A DNA stretch of 64,000 nt, from contig VUYV01000046.1 in the NCBI GenBank assembly GCA_008711295.1, positions 2,441,225 through 2,505,224 of the forward strand, written 5' to 3'. Source of the stretch: Anarhynchus alexandrinus. Lineage: Eukaryota > Chordata > Aves > Charadriiformes > Charadriidae. The translations under genes and the position numbers were made by a program. Each line of letters begins with the position of its first letter. The first letter of the stretch is position 1. This document shows positions 24,630-37,200 of this stretch, piece by piece. The notes under the pieces are model-generated. The model searched no databases, was not told the DNA's origin, and saw only the letters and a program-made list of their open reading frames with translations.

Positions 24630-24858
24630 CCTGAAATTCATTTCTATGAAATGTCTTTCTTGGCAATGGGATTCTCAGCACTATAATTAAAAATGGTTTT
24701 GGTGACATTTTTCAGTGTTTTAAACTCGTCCTTTTAGTTTCCTGTAACAATATCTTTCTTCCACCCTGATTTGACAACTTTCCTTTTGACCAGACTCTTG
24801 GTAAGTTTAGTAGAAATTTATTTCCTGAGTAGAGCCTTACGAATGGTACCTCATTGCA

Positions 24859-24902
24859 TCTCACAATACCTGTTTTCATGTCTCACAATACCTGTTTTCA
24901 TG
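24859..24902 (+). repeat. 22-base unit in two tandem copies
   Basis: TCTCACAATACCTGTTTTCATG occurs exactly twice in succession (24859-24880, 24881-24902). A third partial copy is not evident. No function inferred. Confidence 0.9.
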
Positions 24903-27676
24903 TCCCACTATATCACTTCCTCATGTCACCTACAGTGCAGTTCATCTGAATAAATTTTGACATTTCAATCTAGGACCTCTTTCTAGCCTATGAAGAGATA
25001 TAAATCCCTGTAGGGTCTGAATTTAGACTTCTAAAGTAGGTCATGGGGATTGTACTTATTCATTCATGCCTGTTCTCTCAGCTGACTACAAAGAAACCCA
25101 GGGTGACTAGCACAGCTGGAGGCATCTACACTGAAGATCTCTAAAGCCGGATGAGATGAATCCTGCCCCTGTTCCCTAATAAAGGTAAATTGTGAGCAAC
25201 AATGGAAAGTCAGATTCTCACTTGTTTGGCCCCTTGTTCAATTACCTGAATCTTTGCAGAATGACCTCAAATTTATCGCCATTGGCTTTTTACAACATTT
25301 GTCACAAATCTAGTTATACTACAGCTTGCAATGAAACAGAATGTTTTATTACTCTTGCTCAAGGAAAAGACTAAACCTCTCTCTTTGTTATAAAAGGTGT
25401 ACAACTATTTATCTGAACATTAGAATGCTGATACTCTGTGGTCTTTTGTTGCATCTGAGCAACAGACTGGGAGGCCATGATGTAGAATTCACAGGAATCC
25501 CAAGAGCTATTTAGAAGCTTGAATTTATTTCACTTTCTCAAAAAAAAAAAAAGCAAAAAAAAAAGCTCAAAAATCTGAAACTAGGGTAAGGGAAGAAGAA
25601 GGAAAAAAAAATGATAAATTATTTTGGAGAACTTTGGGATCCAAGCAGAGACTTGGCCTACTTTCATTTTTTAATAGGAGAAGAATTTCCTCCCTCATCT
25701 CTTTTTTTAAAATGAAAGGAAAAAAAAAACAAAACAACCCACCACCCCCAAACACTATTTCCTGCAGGGATTATTTCCTGCATAGACAATGAGCTTGTTA
25801 GTTAAAATGAAAATATGAAAAGTTGACATTTTATTGAGCTTTTTCTCTTTATCTGTGTAATTCATGAAGATTCTTTTTTATTTAGGGAAGAGGTTTGGCA
25901 GTCAGGCTGGGTGACAGATCCTGTTCAGCTATTCATAGAGCATCGTTACTATTGTTTATCTTTCATTAAGTGCGCTTTGCCAGTCTTGAATTCCCAGGCT
26001 TGGTAGAATACTTGTGCCGAGACCCTTACAAACACTGAGGCAAAAAGGAAGATGGAAATACCTGAAGCCCTTTGGTGCTTGAGCTTTCACTCCTAAATTT
26101 TCCTAGGAGATTATCTTGATGGTTTCTGTAATGCAGATATCTCTGTTCTTAAAAGGGAAAGCACTCTTTGAAACAACTTAGCCTGTAGACTACTAAGTGG
26201 TGAACATATCACCAATATGAGTTATCTTCCAACTAGACCCATCCTCTGAAAAAGAAGCTCTAAACTGCATTGCCACTCCCTTAAGTCAACTAAGTCTCCA
26301 CGTAATTTGTACCTCCTGGTGCAAATTCATCTTTGTCTTTTGCTTTTCATGGTCTGACTTATTATTTTGCCCTTTCTCTCCATTAATAGAAGTATTAGTC
26401 ATTTTGGGGAGTGGGAGAAGAAGGGAAAGGGATCTTGAAGATATGTTACCACTGATTACACTTCCAAACTGACAAAAAAGTGCTGTTCCCAAATTTAGTA
26501 CCATGCACTCGATTGCAAGACAGCAATGCACCATAAATTACTGTATTTATGACATGCAATACAATATATGGACCATTTTGCCAGATTTCTGTGGCAAGTG
26601 CAGAAGAATTATTGAAAAAATACCACCTGATTGGGTACCAAATTCAATGGAAATTTACAGCCTCCTCAGCTTCCGCACCTGCAGGAATTAGTGTCAACAG
26701 TATATTTCCCCTCCTCCCCCAATCTTGAACACTTCATGCCTGTACCCATGTACCCATAGTATGAAGTAAGCAGCGTTCATCTGTTAGATAAATAAGTGTG
26801 TGTGTGTGTGTTGAGGACAAAGCTTCTTTCTTTTTTTTTCCCAATATTGGATATCTGTGTGCAGGTTTCCTGGGGGACCATGCAGACAAAGAATAATTTG
26901 TGAAAAAAACTGAATTGGGAACAGAAAAAGGAGAGCTTGCTGGAATTTATGTGGTAGGAAGGCTTCTATCATAGATTTAATAGGAACTTGACATCCCTGT
27001 AAATATGATAAAGACGATTAATGTTTGTATCAGAGATAGGTGATTTTCCCTGCCTGTGTTTCTACTAACATCTGAAATAACTTGCAAATAATGTAGCCCA
27101 CACAATAAGACTGTGTCACCTTTGTAAATCAAACCTTACATAAACTAGTAAACAGGAAGAAAAAAAGAGACAGTAGCTAATTGAGCAGCTAATTATGCTT
27201 GACAAGCTCCTCAGCTAGCATATGCTAATGTTCCTGGTTAGGAGGCTGGGCTGGAGCTTAACAAACTTTTCCTTTAATACCTAGCATCCTGTTCCTCAAA
27301 GCTAACCAAAAGTCAATTTTTAAAAGATCAGTTTAGGCTGCTAAATCCATCTGGATTCTCCTAAATCCAGTATTTAGATTCTCAAACACCCCTATTTAGT
27401 TACTTCTGAAAGACTTCCAGCATTTCCGATTCCTCCAATATAGCCTAAAAGTATATCACTACCAGGCATGCTCAGAATTGCCTATGGTCCTGGCAATTTA
27501 GAGGGACAGGTAGGGTCTTAGCATTTTGAGGACCTGGATGCTATGCCAAGCAACTTATCAGCAGGGCCCATAGTCAGGCATCATGGGATACACCTGCTGG
27601 TTTAGGTTCTCTGTCTCCTCTATCCAAGGTAATACCTCACTATTTTTATTACTTTAATATTTACCAGAGTTTGTTG
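24903..27676. other. Single-copy AT-rich non-coding DNA
   Basis: Contains A-rich stretches near 25540-25565 and 25720-25740 and a short (GT)8 microsatellite at 26796-26811. No recognised transposon or gene. Confidence 0.45.
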
Positions 27677-27755
27677 TTCTCCTCTCCTCTCCTCTCCTCT
27701 CCTCTCCTCTCCTCTCCTCTCTTCTCCTCTCCTCTCCTCTCTTTTTCTTTTTTTC
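27677..27755 (+). repeat. (CCTCT)n pentanucleotide repeat in a 79-base pyrimidine tract
   Basis: Units of CCTCT run from about 27680 to 27741 with one T-for-C interruption near 27722, followed by a T-rich stretch. The whole 79 bases are pyrimidine. On the minus strand this creates an artificial RREERRGEE-type frame (27620-27919), which is not a gene. Confidence 0.95.
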
Positions 27756-29634
27756 ACATCAAACTTTTTCTTTCTAAAATTTATGAGTCCAGTTTCTGTG
27801 AAAATGATATTGTAAAAGAAACTGCTTCTTCTCTCTGGACATGAAATCAAAATGCAGCATAACCATATAAACTCTGATTCCATGTTGTTGCACACTGGTT
27901 GAGTCACTGTGCCATGCATTTCTCCGTAACACGGTTGTGTTGGGTAATACTACCTGGGTCTTTCCAGATGAGTGTAACCAAAAGATGCAGATGTTAGCCT
28001 TGATATAATATATTACAAGGAAAGAAAAATAAGTTAATTAACCAGATAATACAACATAATTGATTTCCTCCAAAAAGTATATTTTCTGTTCAGATTTTAT
28101 TTTAATAAACTTGTCTCATACAAGATTTCCCAGTACCACTTTCAATCTAACTTCAAATGCATAACATCCTCAGAATATAAATGATAGTTTACCTAATGTA
28201 ACTTGGAGAGTCAAGTCAGACTCAAGACTACTGATTAGTGTTCTCATTTGCAAAAGATGATGGGTTTGTATCTGACAAATTTTGAGACAGAATACTTATC
28301 TGCCTCTTGTGTCCCAGACTCAGGTTTATTGTCTTCTCTTCTTGTGTTCCCTTCCTGTGCTAACTGTAAACCTCACGAGGCCTGAATGAATCATCAGAGC
28401 TAAGTTTTGTAACATAAATAAATAAATAAAGGGAAGACGACTGTTTCTGGCAATGAAGAACTTGCTGGAAGGCAGTAAATAACAGCAGCCTACCTACTGG
28501 GTCCATTCTTGTGTAAAGAAAGTTCCCTTTCATACAGAGATTATTTCCCCTCTGTTTGGAGACAGCCCTAAATCCAACTGGGAGTATCCTGTCTTCTGCC
28601 GTCATCTGAGTACATAGTCATAAAATGTGGTTGAGATAATTTAAGTGGCAAGAGGATATCCTCCTTTTAGCAACACATCATATGTACTGCTTTAATCCAG
28701 TCCCTAGTATTTAAGCCAAAAGAAACCCAGCTCAGGACTAAGTCACGTGCAACTAGAAAGCTCAAACTTTGCCACTATAAGTCATTTAAGTGCCTCCATG
28801 TAGTTAAACCACAAATTGCCCTTTTTCTGTGGTAGTAATACATATTTAAGATTGCATCTTTTACATTCTGGAGGAGTACCTTTTTTTTTTTTTTTGCACT
28901 TTATAATTAGCATAAATCCCTTCTGATTATTTTAGCCCTCTTGTCTCTATAATGTCTTCCATAACTAATAATTGTCAAAGTATTGACAGCAGAATCCCTG
29001 ACTGAAAGAGAATTTGAAATAAGAGCATAAAATGAGTATGTATTTGTTTTCGTGGGGTGGGTTTTACCATGTCACTGAAAACACGCTATTGGAGGAGAGA
29101 AGAAAAAGAAGTCGGAAGGGAGGGACAAGCAAAAGCACTTTCTGGGTAAGTATGTAAGTCACAAGGTTAAAGAAAAAAAATAAAAAACAACAGAAAACAC
29201 CATGGGCAAATCCATAAAACTAGTAACTTGCTTGAAAAGGTGAATTTGACCTAGATATGTTTCATGAAGCAGAATATGTTCCCTCAATATTCTGATCCCC
29301 GAAGACTAATATAAAGGTTTCATTAAGTTACCCACAGAGGCACCTGTAGATGAACGTGCAGAGAATGGAGCTGACTGCTGTTCTGTAATCCTATCTGCTG
29401 TAATGGCCATCCCTGCTTTTGTGATTATGGAATCAGAGAAAAGATATCACAGAATTATAAAGCAAGATGCCTTAATTTCAACCAGTGAGCATTGCATATG
29501 GATACACGAACGTACAGAATTTTCTATAAAATATTTTGGGTTTTCTTGAAGAAATGTTGTGATGTGATTGCAGGATGCAAGCAGTAGAAACTCCTGACAA
29601 TGCAGATAGGAAGATGGCAAGTAGTCTTTCTAAT
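27756..29634. other. Single-copy AT-rich non-coding DNA
   Basis: Includes an (AAAT)n run near 28415-28429 and a T15 run at 28881-28895. No recognised transposon, RNA gene or exon. Confidence 0.45.
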
Positions 29635-30437
29635 TCATAGAATCACAGAATGCTCAGGGTTGGAAGGGACCTCTGGAGATCATCCAGTCCACCCCCCTGC
29701 CAGAGCAGGTGCACCTACAGCAGTTGCGCACGACGGTGTCCAGGCGGGTTTGGAATGTCTCCAGAGTGGGAGACTCCCCCACCTCTCTGGGCAGCCTGTG
29801 CTAGTGCTCTGCCACCCTCAAAGCAAAGAAGTTCCTCCTCATGTTAAGATGGAACTGCCTATATTCAAGTTCATGCCCGTTACCTCTTGTCTTATTACTG
29901 GGCACCACTGAAAAAAGACTGTTCCCATCCCCCTGGCACCCTCCCTTTAAGTATTTAGAAGCATTAATAAGATCCCCCACATTCTTCTTTTCTCTGGACT
30001 GAAAAGTCCCAAGTCCGTCAGTCTTTCCTCATAAGAAAGATGCTCCAATCCCCTGATCATCTTTGTAGCCCTTTGCTGGACCCTCTCCAGCAGTTCCCTG
30101 TCCTTCTTGAACCGAGGAGCCCAGAACTGGACACAATACTCCAGATGTGGCCTCACCAGGGCAGAGTAGAGGGGGAGGATGACCTCCCTCGACCTGCTGG
30201 CCACACTCTTCTTGATGCACCCCAGGATGCCATTCGCCTTCTTGACCACTAGGGCACATCATGGTGGCTCCTGGTCATCCTGTTGTCCACCAGGACTCCC
30301 AGGTCCCTTTCCACAGAGCTGCTCTCCAGGAGGTCAGCCCCCAACCTGTACTGATGCATGGGGTTATTCCTCCCCAGATGCAGTACCCTACACTTACCCT
30401 TGTTGAATTTCATAAGGTTCCTCTCTGCCCAACTCTC
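29635..30437 (-). mobile_element. CR1 retrotransposon, 0.8 kb
   Basis: Minus-strand CR1. The tail starts at 29635 (TCATAGAATCACAGAATG), then the 3' UTR, then the ORF2 C-terminus. The 5' truncation is near 30437, in the region just after the reverse-transcriptase core. The frame 29947-30249 keeps [34 protein letters not shown] and [17 protein letters not shown], then shifts in the C-terminal part, so no complete C-terminus survives. It is the same subfamily as the plus-strand copy at 38278-39434. Confidence 0.94.
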
Positions 30438-33200
30438 TTCTAGTTATTTGTGTTATTTAAACATATTTTATACAAGTTTATGATGTGCTGTATTTTTTTG
30501 TTGGTGCCATTCCTCCAGTTGTGATAAAAACAGAGAAGTCCAAGATCTCCTAGAGGCAGTGACATTCCTGTCAGATTTACTGTTATAACTGATATTCCTG
30601 CATTTATTTACAAAGTTTATCAGTTACAATGGGCTTAGTTGGCTTCAACAGTAGAAGAGACACCTTAGCTTCATGCCTAGTTGTGTTCCACAAAGCTAGT
30701 TCCACCAGGACATCCTAATGGTGGAGAACTTACTTGAGGCTGGGAGAAAGTGTTGTTTCCATCAGAAGGATTTAATCAGTTGAATATAGAAAGTTGGTCC
30801 AATGCCTTCCCCATCACTTGCACTGATATCAGACACATGGTAGAGCAGGGAGTGGGTAACATGATAAGTGTCTGTGATAAAATACCTGCTGCCTTTTCTG
30901 CCTTCAAGCAGGAATTGACATCCATTTTGCTCAGGCAAGTAAATATTAGAAGGATACAGAGTGTGTTTTTCTAGCTGTAATTCCCTCTACAGAAATTCAG
31001 CCTCATGTATAAGTACCATTTCTACCATATAGCACTAGGCTGAAGGAGGATTTCAGTATTGCTGAGACCTCTGCATAGGAGTGGGCACCATTCCGCAACA
31101 CTTCTGCATCCTCCAGATCTTGTTTCCTTATTGGTCCCTTTGAGTGCTCACCTACACATGTGATGGACTATGGCAGAGGTGATGAGGAATGTAGGCTGCA
31201 ACTGCATTCTACCTCCTTTATTTGGGATAATAGTTTTATCAAGCTCTTACCTCCTTTTTTCTAACTTTAAAATCTCAGTTGTTCAACGCATTCCTTTTTG
31301 AAGCTGGCTTTAAAAATGGAAGTAGAACTGCAGCTAAAAAACAACCAAATAATCAAGCAAACTGAAAAATCCAGCAATAAATCCCATTCTCTTGCTCTGT
31401 CAGTCTTGTTAATTGCCACTTTATTTAATACCTTCCTCTTCTGCTAAAGGTTATTAAGAAGGATGTTGAAGCCAGACACACTTTCAAGCTGGTATTTTAT
31501 TAGACAGAGATTACACTGTGAGATTTCCATCTAGGCTTTCACACTAGGGACTCCCTCTGCTCACTGGTCCATAATGACTGACCTACATATCTCTGCCGAC
31601 CAGGATTTTGCTGGATGACTGCATTACCCAGCAGAATTTGACTCCCCTTACTATATTCATTTGTCACAGCAATTAAACCCATGTGTTGATTTATTGAGTG
31701 CAGGCCTGGTGTGAAATGTAGGAATGCACATGACTCATTCTTTTCTTTCTGACGTTATGCTCCTTCCACCCAAATTGCATCTGGCCATCTTTGTGCTGCT
31801 TTTAACTTGCTTAGAATTGTTTTTGCCTTCTAGGGACAAATGATAACCATATCCCTTCATTTTGTAATATCTCTTTCTTTCCCTCTCACTCTTTCTCCTT
31901 TATTTTTATTACCTTTATGTTGTTCATCAATGTTATGTCTTCTCTTTACTGAATGATCTGGAATTTATTCCATCCCTCCACAGCCATTCCCTTATGAAAA
32001 TCTCAGCAAAACTTGAAGATGCATTGCAGCCTTGGCTGGGGATCTGCGTTGAAAATGAGTATACGAAACCCCAAAATATAATCTAGTCCTAATGCCTTCT
32101 CAGTTAGCTTCTTCAATAAATGGATGACAGCTGTGTCCTTTGAAAATTAAGAACTGTGAAAGGTTTTATCACAAAGGCTATGGGGTATGCCCCTGGATAT
32201 AAACGGGTAATTGCCAAGTGCAGGGTGGCAGAGTGAGGAAACTAGAGGCCAAATTTCATCACATACTTTGGGTGCAAATCACACAGTCTGTGTATGTGGT
32301 GTGAAAACATAGCTGGAAAGATTTTGGAGAGCAGACCTGCACTGAAACCTTCACCAAAATATTCACCCTTGATTACAGCACTTACAGCAAGACAGAGAAA
32401 TGGCCTGAACCCGCAAACCAGTTCACATCCACATCCCTCAAGGAAATTCAAAGCTATCTTGCTCAGGACTCAGATCTGAAAAAGGACTTAACCTAAAGAG
32501 TCTGAGTTCAGTGGTGATCTTCACGTTTTTGCTTCAGCCTCCCTCCAGCTCTCATGGTGCCTAACCTGTGCAGGCAATAGAGTATCTGACATGATGGTGA
32601 GCCAGGAAGCAAAAGTTTTACTTCAGACAGGGCTGAGCAGACCTGTGCTAAGCTCATGTACTCTGGTTCCTTGGGAGAGACTTTCCTCTCTTCATGCATG
32701 ATTACCATTGCAGGAACCACAGAAAACCCTTGGCCACTTTTTTTTTTTTTTAAAGCTCAGCCCTGGAGCAGGCAGAGAGCAGTCCTGCTGCCTATTCTTC
32801 TTCTAAGATAAAACCTACATGATTACAGTGTTCCCTAAGGATGTACACACCAACGGCTCTATTCTTTCATCAGACTGAAAAGTTCCAAGCCCATGGTTTC
32901 CCCTCCAGGAGCAAATCTTTAAAGAAAAGTAGGACAGAAGAGAGGTATACAAGCAAGAAAGAAAAAAAAAAAAGCATAATATTCTGAAAAGGGCAAGTTG
33001 TCCTTGTCATTCCAGGCATACCCAGAGGTGAAAACAAACGATTTCAACCCTCTGTCACAACAAGGTGATTTTCACACTCTTAGTGAATATTCTTACTATT
33101 TTAGTGTTGTATTAAATGCAGACAAGCAAAGGAGAAAGGATTGGGGGTTAGTTACGTATATTTCCAAGTCTTTGTTGTTACACAATTTTCTAAATATGAA
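30438..33200. other. Single-copy non-coding DNA between inverted CR1 copies
   Basis: About 2.8 kb without a recognised transposon or gene. T/A runs occur near 32738-32752. Small open frames lack recognisable motifs. Confidence 0.45.
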
Positions 33201-33464
33201 CTAATAGGAACTATGTAGCTTTTTAGAAATGGGCTTGGGGCAATGAGCCCAAAGGACAAGCATGATTTTAGGGTAGCCTTGGGAAAAAATGTCCCAGTAC
33301 TGGCAGAAGGAGGGATCTAAATAAACCTTTTTGTCTTTGTCGTCATTATGCTGCTCACTAGATCCTATGGTGTTGGGGTCCTTGGGGGAGACTGACTTGT
33401 CCGACTCTATACAGTGATCCCAAACAGGTTTCACTGGGATCCACACGCTAGAGCGTGCATCCAC
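33201..33464 (-). other. Unassigned 87-codon open frame
   Basis: A minus-strand frame bounded by TAG (33201-33203). An in-frame TGA lies just upstream of the ATG. The product is hydrophilic in the middle (DDKDKK region) with several tryptophans, including a VWIPVKPVW stretch near residues 7-15. That stretch loosely recalls the basic/aromatic C-terminal end of retroviral integrases. No neighbouring frame continues such a match and no LTR of the right orientation borders it. I cannot identify it; chance is quite possible. Confidence 0.2.
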
Positions 33465-33906
33465 TAGTCATGTGAAAGAGAATTGGGACTACTGATTTTA
33501 TGCAAGCGAATGCATTGTATGGCCTTCATCTCTGTTTGTCATTTCTCTGAACTTTAAAATAGGGAAACAGCACACTTTTACCTTATGGTGCTTTTAATTC
33601 ACAAATCCTTGCTGTATGGTTACTGACCAGTAGGAAGGAATATGCTTCACAGTGTAAGACACAGACTTGAATAAAATAATAAGTTTTCCCTATTATTCCT
33701 CATATTGCATGTACTATGTGGGGTTTGCACAACAGCACAGGATTAACAAAAGTCATAACATCAAGGAAACCTCTCGTTTGTTTCAAGTACTGAAGCTCTA
33801 AGTGTTCGTGGGAAAATAACGGAAGATTGGCAAGGAGGACTGCAAACACGCTCAATTGACTTGCAGCTGGGGTGTCAAAAAACACATATCATTTAGCCTA
33901 GCGTGT
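33465..33906. other. Single-copy non-coding DNA
   Basis: About 440 bases between the unassigned frame and the candidate LTR. Nothing recognised. Confidence 0.4.
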
Positions 33907-34245
33907 TGGACAGGTAGAACATCTGTGTTTACATAACATAGGCCTGTGGTAGGCTTAGAGGCACCCTATCGAACATGCTTGAGATTCCTGCCCTGCTGTG
34001 GGAAAGATCAAAGCACAGTGGTAAACTGCGCTTGTGTGAATCCCTGATATACAGGCAAAAACAGGTTCGGTTACCCTCTAGCATGGACCGAGCTCTGTGG
34101 TGCCTGCATCCCCGCTGCTGTGCTTCTGCCCGGGTTCTGCTTTGGGGATCCCCTGCTTGGTGAGGTAATGAAAATAAATTTACTCTTTGCATTTCAGCCG
34201 TGGTTTTGTGGTTGTTCCAGCGTCCTGCCTGTGCCGGCTCACACA
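33907..34245 (+). mobile_element. Candidate short solo LTR
   Basis: A 339-base GC-richer block beginning TGGACAGG and ending GGCTCACACA (TG...CA). It is flanked by GTGT on both sides (33903-33906 and 34246-34249), which would fit a 4-base target duplication. An AATAAA signal at 34173-34178 is followed 25-40 bases later by a GT-rich stretch (GTGGTTTTGTGGTTGTTCC), the order expected of an LTR polyadenylation region. The flanking repeat is short and low in information, and no matching LTR is present, so the call is tentative. A retroposed gene 3' end is an alternative. Confidence 0.4.
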
Positions 34246-37200
34246 GTGTTTATAAACAACAAATTCACAATCTTCCTCTCCATTGACATAAAACTTTTCA
34301 ATACTTGTATTAGTTTCTTTTTTAAACTCTTTCCCCTGTGATGACCTTAAACCTTGCCACAATCTACAAAATAAAGTGACATTTGGAATTTAATAAAATG
34401 TGTATATAAATAACTGGCTCAAATCATCACCTGTACAATGACAGATCCCCAATGTCACTTCTTTCCAAAGACAGACAAACAGGATAAAAAGGATAGCAAG
34501 AAGAGGTTTCCTTGGCAACGTGTGTTCGAAAGGATTCAGAACTTCCCCCTTCTTCCTAAGACTCAAATTTATGTGGTTTTTTGGTTGTTTGTTTGTTTTT
34601 TTTTTCCCCTTAGACAGTCTTGTATGAAGGGGAGGCAGGAGTGTGAATCAAGCTACTGAACCTGATCACTCCCAGATGCCAGAGATGGTTGCATACAGCA
34701 GACACATGATTTGGACTCTGTTAGAGCTCTGAATTGGCCACAGTTTACGATGGACTCCAGCACCTCTATAGTGAGAAGCAAACTCTCCTTGATGTGTTCA
34801 GAATCAGAGCTTGTTGTTAGTCCTGTTGGCATTCACTCACCCACAGTTTTTTTCATGTTTTTCTTTTCTTTCCCTTAAGGCTAAGCCAATAAATGGAGTA
34901 GGAAAATTAGATCCCATAAACAACTCACATGATTAAGAGATTTTAAGACCCAGGTTCATTTAATGTAATTTCAGATGCCTAAATGAGAAGTGGCCATCAG
35001 AGTGGAATCACTGTACATTCCCATTCAGATGACAAACAACCAGAGTAATTCAGTTCTTTGTTGTGTTGTTTTGTCTTTTGCAGGCACAGTCCAGATATAT
35101 GCATTCAGGGATGCTAGAATGACTATGCTTCTGTATTATGAATCTCACTGTGCATCTAAAGACCTTAGAGACTATTTATTTCCATGAAAACAGCTCAAAG
35201 AACAGAAGAGTGCAAGCTTTAAACAGCTTACAATCAGTCCTGCAGTTACAAATCTCTTTTTCTTTCTGTTCATTCTTCTAATTTTCCAAGTCAAACAAAT
35301 ATTATTTGATGGTTTCAGGCTTCTTCGACTCTGCTCAGGTCTCTGGAACTACACAAGATTTACACCAGTGAACTGAGATGAATAGGTCTAATTAAACCTA
35401 CAGACATGCAGACTGAAATTTTGGTCCCATCAAAACAAACGGGAAATTGCTTTCCCATTGAGTAGAGCAGTTGTCATTCATAGATGTGGAAGGCTTTTTT
35501 TTAATGAGGAATCAAGTCAAAATATCTGTATTCAAGTTAGTCTGATATGAGTGAGGAAGGCCACAGTTCTTTTACCCTTGCTATTGTTCCTTTTACTCAA
35601 GTGTATTCTTAACTCTGCATCATATTTTAGTACAAGCTGTTCTATGAAGTCTGGTAGGAGAACTCCTTGTCTGGGCATCTTGAACAACTATAAGAAGACA
35701 ACTGAGGACTGATGACCCTTTCCTGTATTTAGTCTACAGGATGTACATGGTATGAGTTGTTAATTGTGTTCCCTAGGTTTCTGTCCTCAATCTCACAAAC
35801 TTGATAACAGCACTATTGTTGTGTGAAGAGACATTGTGTGTGGATGCAAACTAACAGTTAGAGGCAACTGTCAGGTAATAACCTACATTACTTCTACACT
35901 GGAGACAACCTCTTTCTTTTGAGTCCTATGAAAGTTTGTTGTCATTAGATAGAGAAAAAAAGGACCTGGATAAGAGCAGAGATAAGTTTGGGATAATGGG
36001 CTTTCATTTATAAAAAAAAATAAATATATATTTATCACACTTAAAGGGTCAAGGACAGGCAGCTTGGAGAAGGTAGGCAGGTTGAATTAAGGTCAATATC
36101 AGAGACACGGAGAGAAGTTCTGTGACCTTTAGTACACAGGAAGTCAGGCTGATAGATCAGAGAGTCACAGAAGACCCCGTCAAATAAGGAGGGGAAATAC
36201 GATCTTTCAGTGAGGAGCAGATTGCGACATAGAGCAAGAGGCCCTATTTGCTTTCTCTGAGCTTTGATCTCTTTGAAATTAATAACTGGGGTATCATATA
36301 AAGCAATATGAAGCTGGCATCTTCCTTTTGCTTATTTGGAAAAAGCTTACTTGGTCTTTGGAAGTAATTAGGGTATTTTGGTGGTTGTGTTTTTTCGTAA
36401 CAGCTATTCCAAACATTCATTTGTTTTCATAATAATTAATTTGAACAAACTCCAGAAATATGTTTTAATACATTTGCAATTCCCAACAGAGTAAGGCAAA
36501 TTGCATTTTTACATCAGAGGACAAATCAGTGACTCTTTCTTCTGGATGCACTGGAATGGTGCAAATAACAACCCACTGGGAACCTTGCAAAGTCGCAACT
36601 TCTTATTTGTTCAACCATAATTGCATATTTATAAATTACAGCAGACTTTTCTAATTAATTTTGTATCATGTGAATAACATTGGTTTGTAACAACCTGCTA
36701 TATTAGTAAAATCATTGCCAAGAAAACATAGCAGTCTGGAGTCACATTTAGTTTGAAGGGAAATGAAAGGCAGCCGGAGCAGAGACTAGCCTTTTGTTTC
36801 ACTCATGAGAGGTAATTACCAACTCCAAAATACGAAGATAAAAGCCTTTCAATAAACCGACACCTTCTGCACATTAAGTCCCCAGAATGCTTTTAATTCT
36901 GCCAGACACAAAGGAGATGTACAAATAAAAACATGATTTTGAGTCAAGCCAACCAAAGCAATATTATTTGGCAGAAAGGTGGTTATGTTGGATTTCCTTC
37001 TGCACCTAAGCTGTCAGCATATGGAACGCTGCAAGGCCCCATCCGAAGACGTGCAAAACTACCTGTGGTCACTCTGGATGCTTAGATCTTTCTGCAATCA
37101 AACCTGTGGTCTACATAGTCAGGGGGTCATTTGGATACGAGCTGGCAGATATGACACAGAATTTATGGGAAATCCATAAACCACAGCAGCTGGAAACCAG

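Noticed and set aside
27620..27919. Minus-strand frame with an Arg/Glu/Gly repeat
   Set aside because: Produced by translating the (CCTCT)n microsatellite.
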